Origin: Pantoea latae
GTDB taxonomy: Bacteria > Pseudomonadota > Gammaproteobacteria > Enterobacterales > Enterobacteriaceae
DNA: 64,000 nucleotides
Direction: 5' to 3'
Assembly (NCBI RefSeq): GCF_002077695.1
Contig: NZ_MWUE01000025.1
Coordinates: 86,587 to 150,586, forward strand
This document shows, piece by piece, positions 58,778-64,000 of this stretch; position 1 is the first letter of the stretch; each line of letters starts with the position of its first letter. The notes under the pieces were generated by a model that searched no databases, was not told the origin of the DNA, and saw only the letters and a program-made list of their open reading frames with translations. Made by a program: the position numbers and the translations under genes.

Positions 58778-58987
58778 CGCCGCGATTTCCCTGTTTACCC
58801 CTGTTTCAGCGGACAGGTGGACGTTGAGCCATGGTCCTGCAGCGAGGAGACTGCCAGTGCCGGATGACGCGCAGGCGCCGCCGAATACAACCGCGAAGCG
58901 GCTCACACGCGAGCCTGCCTACCGCCTTTAGGGGAGAAAGAGAAGAGTGACGCACCATTTTAGCCTGCCCGATGGAGAGCTATCGCC

Positions 58988-59191
58988 ATGAACATCTATG
59001 CCCGCCAGGGCGATACGGTCGACGAGATTTGCTATCGCTACTACGGCCGCACGCAGCAGGCGGTGGAGCAGGTTTACGCCGCCAATCCCGGCCTCGCCGA
59101 GCGCGGTGCGGTTCTGCCGCACGGCTATGCCCTGACGCTGCCCGAGCTGCCAGACGCCGCGACAGGCGAAACCGTCAATCTGTGGGACTGA
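58988..59191 (+). CDS. Tail protein X (gpX)
   Basis: A 67-aa LysM-like tail protein (P2 gpX 67 aa; RQGDTVDEICYRYYGRT, LPHGYALTLPELP). gpX is needed for tail assembly. It is the first structural gene after the missing head block. Confidence 0.93.
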   Translation: MNIYARQGDTVDEICYRYYGRTQQAVEQVYAANPGLAERGAVLPHGYALTLPELPDAATGETVNLWD

Positions 59192-59193
59192 AG

Positions 59194-59418
59194 ATGGAGA
59201 AAACCAGCTCGCTGATTAACTACCTGGTCAGCCTGTTTCTGATGTGGCTGGGCCGCCATACCATCCAGGACATCGCGTTTTTAGTCGGTTCCGGCGTGGC
59301 GGTGATCACCCTGATGGTTAACGTGGCGACCTTTTTCATCAACTGGCACTACCGCCGCAAAACCTATGAGCTGCAGCGCGCCAGCGCGCAGGGAGGCAGC
59401 CTTGAGTCAGATCGCTAA
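59194..59418 (+). CDS. Phage holin
   Basis: A 74-aa small membrane protein with helices around residues 6-18 and 26-49 (IAFLVGSGVAVITLMVNVATFF) and a basic, charged C terminus. It resembles HP1-type holins that open the inner membrane at a set time. It lies between gpX and the endolysin, overlapping the latter by 17 bases. Confidence 0.8.
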   Translation: MEKTSSLINYLVSLFLMWLGRHTIQDIAFLVGSGVAVITLMVNVATFFINWHYRRKTYELQRASAQGGSLESDR

Positions 59419-59911
59419 GCGCTGCGCCGTGGTCGCCGTGGTGGCAATTGCCGCGCTGCTGCCGCGGTTCGCCACTCTGAAAATCTCCTCTGACGGGCTG
59501 CGGCTGCTGGCCGACGCTGAGGGCTGCCGCACCTCGCCCTATCAGTGCAGCGCCGGCGTCTGGACCAACGGCATCGGCCATACCGCCGGCGTCACGCCGC
59601 AGAGCACGGTCAGCGAGCGCCAGGCGGCGGTCAATCTGGTTGACGATCTGATCCGCGTCGAGCGTCAGCTCGCCCGCTGCGTGCCGGTGACGATGCCGCA
59701 GCCGGTCTGGGATGCGGCGGTGAGCTTCGCCTTTAACGTCGGCGCCGGCGCGGCCTGCCGCTCGACGCTGGCGCGCGAGCTGAATCAGCAGCGCTGGCGC
59801 GCGGCGTGCGACCAGCTGCCGCGCTGGATCTACGTCAACGGCGTGAAAAACGCCGGGCTGGCGCAGCGGCGCGCGCGCGAGCGCGCCTGGTGCCTGCGAG
59901 GCGTGCCGTGA
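59402..59911 (+). CDS. Endolysin (T4-type lysozyme family, SAR type)
   Basis: A 169-aa glycoside hydrolase family 24 muramidase. The catalytic triad pattern E-x8-C-x5-T (Glu40, Cys49, Thr55 in AEGCRTSPYQCSAGVWTNG) is complete. A weakly hydrophobic N terminus (CAVVAVVAIAALL) suggests a signal-anchor-release export like P1 Lyz or R21. Start taken as TTG 59402 with GGGAGG five bases upstream; the frame is open further 5' to 59366. Confidence 0.9.
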   Translation: MSQIAKRCAVVAVVAIAALLPRFATLKISSDGLRLLADAEGCRTSPYQCSAGVWTNGIGHTAGVTPQSTVSERQAAVNLVDDLIRVERQLARCVPVTMPQPVWDAAVSFAFNVGAGAACRSTLARELNQQRWRAACDQLPRWIYVNGVKNAGLAQRRARERAWCLRGVP

Positions 59912-60345
59912 CGCGCCTGTGCCTTGCGCTGCTGGCGGGGCTGCTGCTGGCGCTCGCCCTGACCGGCTGGCGCGGCGCGCAGCTGCGCGAGGTGCAGCGC
60001 GCCAACGCCGCGCTCGCTGCCGATCTCGCCAGCCGCGACCAAATCATTGTCCGTCTGCGCGAGCAGGCGCAGATGAACGCTATGCGCGAGGCGGCGCTGC
60101 GTGAACAGCAGAGTCGCGCCAGCCGCCTCGCCCTCAACCGTGAACGACAAATTGCGAGGGAAACCGATGCCCGCCAGGCGTTACGCCAGTGGTCTGCTGC
60201 CGCTCTGCCTGATGATGTTATCCGGCTGCACAGCCGTCCCGCCTTCGACAACCCCCGCGATTATTTGGGCTGGCTGTCCGCGCGTGACCAGCTGTCCAGT
60301 GCCGGGCAACCGCCTGCAGACGCAGGGCGATCTGGCGGCAGATAA
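59908..60345 (+). CDS. LysB/Rz-like inner-membrane spanin
   Basis: A 145-aa type II membrane protein: N-terminal helix (LCLALLAGLLLALALTG) followed by a long coiled coil (LREVQRANAALAADLASRD). It is the i-spanin that, with the Rz1-like partner nested in the next frame, fuses inner and outer membranes in lysis. GTG 59908 overlaps the endolysin stop. Confidence 0.87.
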   Translation: MTRLCLALLAGLLLALALTGWRGAQLREVQRANAALAADLASRDQIIVRLREQAQMNAMREAALREQQSRASRLALNRERQIARETDARQALRQWSAAALPDDVIRLHSRPAFDNPRDYLGWLSARDQLSSAGQPPADAGRSGGR

Positions 60346-60487
60346 CCGTCAGCTAGAGGCTGCGCTCGCGTCGTGCGGGCTGCAGATTGAAATCATAAAA
60401 GAGTGCCAGGAGCAACAGGATGCAGAAACCTCAACAGCTACGCGCGGCGCTGAACCGCAGCGTGCCGCTGCTACAGCAAAACCCTGA
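60167..60487 (+). CDS. LysC/Rz1-like outer-membrane spanin lipoprotein
   Basis: A 106-aa lipoprotein embedded out of frame in the 3' part of lysB: lipobox LMMLSGC (Cys21), Pro/Ser-rich mature start (TAVPPSTTPA) and a C-terminal coiled region. Typical o-spanin of P2-like phages. It extends past the gpR start. Confidence 0.85.
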   Translation: MPARRYASGLLPLCLMMLSGCTAVPPSTTPAIIWAGCPRVTSCPVPGNRLQTQGDLAADNRQLEAALASCGLQIEIIKECQEQQDAETSTATRGAEPQRAAATAKP

Positions 60488-60875
60488 GCGGCTGACCATG
60501 AGCATCGCCGCCGGAACGGTGGTGGCGACCAGCGCGCCGTCGCTCTCCTTTGAGTATCGCTACCGGCTCGAATTAACCATCGCCGACGTTCAGCAGGAGA
60601 TTGAGGCGGCGATCGTGCCGCTGCTCGCCTGGCTGCGGGATAACCAGCCGGAGATGATGGGCAACGCCGACAAGCGCCGCAGCGATTTTACCTTCGCGAC
60701 CGACGCCGCCGGCGCGCTCAGCATCGGCCTGCAGCTGAGCGAGCGCGTGCTGGTGACGCAGCAGCAGAGCGCGCTGCAGGTCACCTTTCCCGGCGAGCCG
60801 ACGCCGCCGGCTAACGATGAGGCGCCGCTGCAGCTCTGGGTGCACGGCGCGCTGGTCAGTGAGTGGCAGCGCTAA
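60420..60875 (+). CDS. Tail completion protein gpR
   Basis: A 151-aa protein of the P2 gpR family (155 aa), which completes the tail at its head-proximal end. Family features: MQKPQQLRAALNRSVPLLQQ and a long helical-beta body ending WVHGALVSEWQR. It overlaps lysC by 68 bases. Its usual partner gpS is absent downstream. Confidence 0.9.
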   Translation: MQKPQQLRAALNRSVPLLQQNPERLTMSIAAGTVVATSAPSLSFEYRYRLELTIADVQQEIEAAIVPLLAWLRDNQPEMMGNADKRRSDFTFATDAAGALSIGLQLSERVLVTQQQSALQVTFPGEPTPPANDEAPLQLWVHGALVSEWQR

Positions 60876-60946
60876 AGCTGTCCTGCTATCTCTCAGCGGT
60901 CGGCGCCGCGTTGCTGGCCGCACGCACCACGGGTAACACTAGCGAC

Positions 60947-61537
60947 ATGAACGAACATATCAGCGAAATCTTGCGCCTGCTGCGCAACCTTATCCGCATC
61001 GGCACCGTCTCGGCGGTGGATGCGCCGAACGGCCGCTGTCGCGTGCGCAGCGGCGACAACGAAACCGGCTGGCTGCCGTGGCTCAGCGCCCGCGCCGGAC
61101 GATCGCGCGCCTGGAGCGCGCCGTCGGTCGGCGAACAGGTGCTGCTGCTCAGCCTGGGCGGCGAGCTGAACACCGGTTTTATTCTGCCGGGCATCTTTTC
61201 CGACAGCCATCCCGCGCCTTCCGCCTCGGCCGACGCGCTGCACTGGTCGTTTCCCGACGGCGCGGTCATCGAGTATGAACCGCAGAACGGCGCGCTAAAG
61301 GCGAGCGGCATTCAGAGTGCCACCGTGCAGGCGGCGGTCAGTGTGTTGCTGGACGCGCCGCTGGTGGAGTGCAGCGCAAAGCTGAAAACCGCCACGCTGG
61401 AGGTGACCGGCGGCGGCACGCTGCAGGGCAACGTCACCCACAGCGGCGGCAGCCTTAGCTCTAACGGCATCGTACTGCACGCCCATCAGCATGGCGGCGT
61501 GAAGTCGGGCGGCGATCTCTCAGGAGGGCCGCAGTGA
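60947..61537 (+). CDS. Baseplate spike protein gpV
   Basis: A 196-aa protein of the P2 gpV family (211 aa), the membrane-piercing tail spike. An N-terminal OB-type domain is followed by a triple-helical beta C terminus with HAHQHGG, the iron-binding HxH tip of P2 gpV. ATG 60947 chosen; the frame opens at 60863. It lies only 71 bases after gpR. Confidence 0.92.
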   Translation: MNEHISEILRLLRNLIRIGTVSAVDAPNGRCRVRSGDNETGWLPWLSARAGRSRAWSAPSVGEQVLLLSLGGELNTGFILPGIFSDSHPAPSASADALHWSFPDGAVIEYEPQNGALKASGIQSATVQAAVSVLLDAPLVECSAKLKTATLEVTGGGTLQGNVTHSGGSLSSNGIVLHAHQHGGVKSGGDLSGGPQ

Positions 61538-61884
61538 TGACGGAGAAATATCTCGGCATGAATCGCGAAAGCGGCGCGGCGCTGGCGGACATGGAGCATA
61601 TCCGCCAGTCGGTGCGCGATATTTTGACCACGCCGCTTGGCTCCCGGGTGATGCGTCGCCGTTACGGCTCGCTGCTGTCGGCGCTGATTGACCAGCCGCA
61701 AAACCCGGCGCTGCGTCTGCAAATTATGTCCGCCTGCTATATGGCGATTTTGCAGTGGGAGCCGCGTATTCAACTGAGCGCGATCGACTATGAGGCGTCG
61801 TATGACGGCGGCATGACGGTAGAACTTACCGGCAGCCGCAGTGATACCACGCAAGATTTTTCCCTGACTATTCCCGTGAGCTGA
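61537..61884 (+). CDS. Baseplate wedge protein gpW (gp25-like)
   Basis: A 115-aa lysozyme-related wedge protein (P2 gpW 115 aa) with HIRQSVRDILTTPLGSRVMR and YEASYDGGMTVEL. ATG 61537 follows CAGGAGGG and overlaps the gpV stop. Confidence 0.93.
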   Translation: MTEKYLGMNRESGAALADMEHIRQSVRDILTTPLGSRVMRRRYGSLLSALIDQPQNPALRLQIMSACYMAILQWEPRIQLSAIDYEASYDGGMTVELTGSRSDTTQDFSLTIPVS

Positions 61885-61888
61885 ACCT

Positions 61889-62797
61889 ATGGCAACCATT
61901 AACCTGAGCCAGCTGCCTGCGCCCGATGTGGTGGAGACGCTGGATTACGAAGCCCTGCTGGCCGAGCGCAAGGCGACGCTGATTTCTCTCTATCCCGCCG
62001 AGCAGCAGGCGGCGCTTGCCCGCACGCTGACGCTGGAGTCGGAGCCGCTGGTGAAGCTGCTGCAGGAGAACGCCTATCGCGAGCTGATCCTGCGCCAGCG
62101 CATCAACGAGGCGGCGAAAGCCAATATGGTCGCTTGGGCGACCGGCAGCGATCTGGACCAGCTGGGCGCCAATAACGGCGTGACGCGGCTGACCCTGCGG
62201 GCCGCTGACAACAGCACGCTGCCGCCGACCGCGGCGCTGATGGAGAGCGACGACAATTTCCGCATGCGCATCGCCGCCGCGTTTGAAGGGCTGAGCGTGG
62301 CGGGGCCGAGCGGCGCCTACGAGTATCACGCCAAAAGCGCCGACGGCCGCGTGGCGGACGTCTCCGCCACCAGTCCGGCGCCGGCAGAGGTGGTGATCAC
62401 CGTCCTGAGCCGCGAGGGCGACGGCACGGCGCCCGCCGATCTGCTCGCCATCGTGGCCAACGCGCTCAACGATGAGGATGTGCGCCCGGTCGCCGATCGC
62501 GTCAGCGTGCAGACGGCCGCCATTGTCGAATACCGCGTCGACGCCACGCTCTATCTCTATCCCGGCCCGGAAGCGGAGCCGATCCGCGCCGCCGCCGAGG
62601 CAAAGCTGATCGCCTTTATCAACGCCCAGGCGCGGCTGGGGCGCGATATCCGCCAGTCGGCGCTCTATGCCGCGCTGCATGTGGAAGGGGTGCAGCGCGT
62701 CGAGCTGGCGCAGCCGGCCGCCGATGTGGTGCTGGATAAAACCCAGGCCGCGTACTGCAGCGGCTACAGCATCGCGGTGGGAGGCTCCGATGAGTGA
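61889..62797 (+). CDS. Baseplate protein gpJ
   Basis: A 302-aa Baseplate_J-family protein (P2 gpJ 302 aa), which forms the outer wedge of the baseplate. Conserved MATINLSQLPAPDVVETLDYE start; GDGTAPADLLAIV mid-region. Overlaps gpI by 8 bases. Confidence 0.94.
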   Translation: MATINLSQLPAPDVVETLDYEALLAERKATLISLYPAEQQAALARTLTLESEPLVKLLQENAYRELILRQRINEAAKANMVAWATGSDLDQLGANNGVTRLTLRAADNSTLPPTAALMESDDNFRMRIAAAFEGLSVAGPSGAYEYHAKSADGRVADVSATSPAPAEVVITVLSREGDGTAPADLLAIVANALNDEDVRPVADRVSVQTAAIVEYRVDATLYLYPGPEAEPIRAAAEAKLIAFINAQARLGRDIRQSALYAALHVEGVQRVELAQPAADVVLDKTQAAYCSGYSIAVGGSDE

Positions 62798-63398
62798 TCG
62801 GCTGCTGCCGACCGGCTCCTCGACGCTCGAGGTTGCCGCCGCGCAGGCCTGCGCGGCTATCGAGGCGACGCCGGTGCCGCTGCGCCAGTTGTGGAACGCG
62901 CAGACCTGCCCGGTTGCGCTGCTGCCTTATCTTGCCTGGGCCTGGTCGGTCGACCGCTGGGACAGCAACTGGAATGAGGCGACCAAACGCAGTGTCGTCG
63001 CCGCCTCGGAGTATGTGCACCGGCATAAAGGCACCATCGGTTCTCTGCGGCGTATCGTCGAGCCGCTCGGCTATCTGATCCGTATTACCGAGTGGTGGAA
63101 AACCGGCGACGCGCCGGGCACGTTTCGCCTCGACGTCGGCGTGCTCGACACCGGCATCACCGAGGCGATGTACAACGAACTGGAGCGGCTGATCGCCGAT
63201 GCGAAGCCGTGCAGCCGGCATCTGATCGGCCTCTCGATCAATCTGGACGCCAGCGGCGCGCTGCCGATGGCGGTCGCCAGCTACAGCGGCGACGAGCTGA
63301 CAATTTATCCCTATACCCCTGAAATCATCACCGTGAACGGGCCAGGCTACACCGGCGCAGCGGTACATTTAATTGACCTGACGGAAGTGCGCACATGA
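62790..63398 (+). CDS. Tail protein gpI
   Basis: A 202-aa protein of the P2 gpI family (baseplate periphery, fibre attachment). Signatures: LLPTGSSTLEVAAAQACA and LAWAWSVDRWDSNW. ATG 62790 overlaps the gpJ stop; its own stop overlaps the gpH start. Confidence 0.94.
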   Translation: MSDRLLPTGSSTLEVAAAQACAAIEATPVPLRQLWNAQTCPVALLPYLAWAWSVDRWDSNWNEATKRSVVAASEYVHRHKGTIGSLRRIVEPLGYLIRITEWWKTGDAPGTFRLDVGVLDTGITEAMYNELERLIADAKPCSRHLIGLSINLDASGALPMAVASYSGDELTIYPYTPEIITVNGPGYTGAAVHLIDLTEVRT

Positions 63399-64000
63399 CA
63401 ACGAAATATTATGCCCTGCTGACCAATCAGGGCGCGGCAAAGCTGGCAAACGCCACGGCGCTCGGCACGAAGCTGCAAATTACGGAAATGGCGGTAGGCG
63501 ACGGCGGCGGCACGCTGCCAACGCCGAACGCCTCGCAGACGGCGCTGGTGGGCGAAAAACGCCGCGCGGCGCTCAATTCCCTGAGCGTCGATGCGGCCAA
63601 CAGCAGCCAGATTATCGCTGAGCAGATTATCCCCGAGAACGAAGGCGGCTTCTGGATCCGCGAAATCGGCCTGTTCGACGCCGACGGCGTGATGATTGCC
63701 GTCGCCAACTGCGCGGAGACCTATAAGCCGCAGCTGCAGGAGGGCAGCGGCCGCACGCAGACGGTGCGCATGATTATCATCGTGAACAGCACCGACGCGG
63801 TGACGCTGAAGATCGACCCCTCCGTGGTGCTGGCGACGCGCCAGTATGTGGATAACGGGGTAATCGAGGCGAAGCAGTATGCGGATAAAGGCATCGCTGA
63901 CCACGTCGCGGCGGCGAACCCGCATAAGCAGTATCTGCAGATTGCTAATGCGCTGGCGGAGGTTAAGAGCGCGGGGAAGGTGGCGGATGTTCTACAAAAC
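63395..64000 (+). CDS. Tail fibre gpH, N-terminal part (cut by window edge)
   Basis: The first 202 residues of a P2 gpH-type tail fibre. The N-terminal baseplate-binding domain reads MTTKYYALLTNQGAAKLANA and GGFWIREIGLFDADG. A VLATRQYVDNGV transition to the shaft follows, and the frame is still open at the right edge. The receptor-binding C terminus, which fixes the target range, is outside the window. Confidence 0.93.
   Translation, partial: MTTKYYALLTNQGAAKLANATALGTKLQITEMAVGDGGGTLPTPNASQTALVGEKRRAALNSLSVDAANSSQIIAEQIIPENEGGFWIREIGLFDADGVMIAVANCAETYKPQLQEGSGRTQTVRMIIIVNSTDAVTLKIDPSVVLATRQYVDNGVIEAKQYADKGIADHVAAANPHKQYLQIANALAEVKSAGKVADVLQN

Larger units (their letters stand above)
54532..64000. 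mobile_element. P2/186-like phage element lacking integrase and head genes (tailocin candidate; continues past window)
   Basis: From the CI repressor onward the genes are P2/186-like: repressor, early genes, replication gpA, then X, holin, endolysin, LysB, LysC, R, V, W, J, I and H. Between gpA and gpX, where P2 has Q-P-O-N-M-L, there are only ~700 bp with a small gene. Between gpR and gpV there is no room for gpS. Integrase is not next to the repressor. The right end lies beyond the window. Confidence 0.85.

Noticed and set aside
58406..58906. 166-codon minus-strand frame across the SOS box and terminator
   Set aside because: It crosses a LexA box, a real plus-strand gene and a strong terminator; composition looks non-coding.
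58707..58931. 74-codon plus-strand frame just before gpX, considered as a remnant of head gene L
   Set aside because: It runs through the terminator hairpin and shows no similarity that I can see to gpL; kept as unassigned sequence.
54532..64000. Considered as a complete, inducible P2-like prophage
   Set aside because: Head genes, gpS and an integrase beside the repressor are absent from their normal places within the window.

Overview
The window is about 64 kb of GC-rich enterobacterial chromosome. Gene content and order (mpl-darP-pmbA-cybC; yhaJ/yhaK; lpoA-yraN-diaA-dolP next to rsmI and rnpB; yqjG to yqjA; exuR-exuT-uxaCBA; sstT-alx-ygjR; ygjP-rlmG-fadH) fit Enterobacterales. The KdgM porin, the uxaCBA order and the overall mix suggest Erwiniaceae (Pantoea, Mixta or Erwinia-like). 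The genus is inferred, not proven.

Layout. 1-4.0 kb: core genes mpl (3' end), a KdgM-type porin, darP, pmbA/tldE and cybC. 4.2-11.8 kb: a nine-gene catabolic operon and regulator. It holds a small PRD protein, four poorly characterised transporter-like proteins (SFCGS, DUF4312, DUF4311, DUF4310), an amidohydrolase, DgaE-like ammonia lyase, DgaF-like KDGP aldolase and a BglG/MtlR-type regulator with PTS-derived domains. It probably imports, and perhaps phosphorylates, an amino-sugar-acid-like compound and cleaves it to pyruvate and glyceraldehyde 3-phosphate. 11.8-18.7 kb: yhaJ/yhaK, then the envelope and replication cluster lpoA-yraN-diaA-dolP, rsmI and the RNase P RNA gene.

18.7-23.6 kb: an AT-richer island bounded by two 71-bp copies of the rnpB 3' end and terminator. 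It carries an IS3-type remnant and a PAAR-tipped polymorphic toxin locus: a PAAR protein, a PAAR-toxin with a glycine-rich hydrophobic C terminus, its membrane immunity gene, and two further displaced toxin-tail/immunity modules. 23.6-30 kb: a MocR-type regulator, ylaC and the yqjG-yqjF-yqjKEDC-mzrA-yqjA envelope genes. 30.3-37.3 kb: the galacturonate regulon exuR, exuT and uxaCBA with visible ExuR/UxuR-like operators. 37.4-54.4 kb: sstT, alx with its yybP-ykoY leader, ygjR, a ClC channel, ygjP, rlmG, fadH, a YfiH-family enzyme divergent from an e(P4)-type acid phosphatase, a carbonic anhydrase-SulP pair, a diguanylate cyclase and ddlA.

54.5-64 kb (running off the window): a P2/186-like phage element. 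It has a CI repressor, early genes, a gpA replication protein, a LexA box with a small gene, then gpX, holin, endolysin, LysB/LysC spanins and gpR, gpV, gpW, gpJ, gpI and the start of fibre gpH. Integrase is absent beside the repressor. The whole head block (Q, P, O, N, M, L) and gpS are missing from their usual places. This is the pattern expected of an R-type tailocin.

A 105-108-bp palindromic intergenic repeat occurs three times (13.6, 37.3 and 51.1 kb). The items most worth following are the headless P2-like element, the toxin/immunity array at rnpB, the SFCGS/DUF4310-4312 operon and the palindromic repeat.
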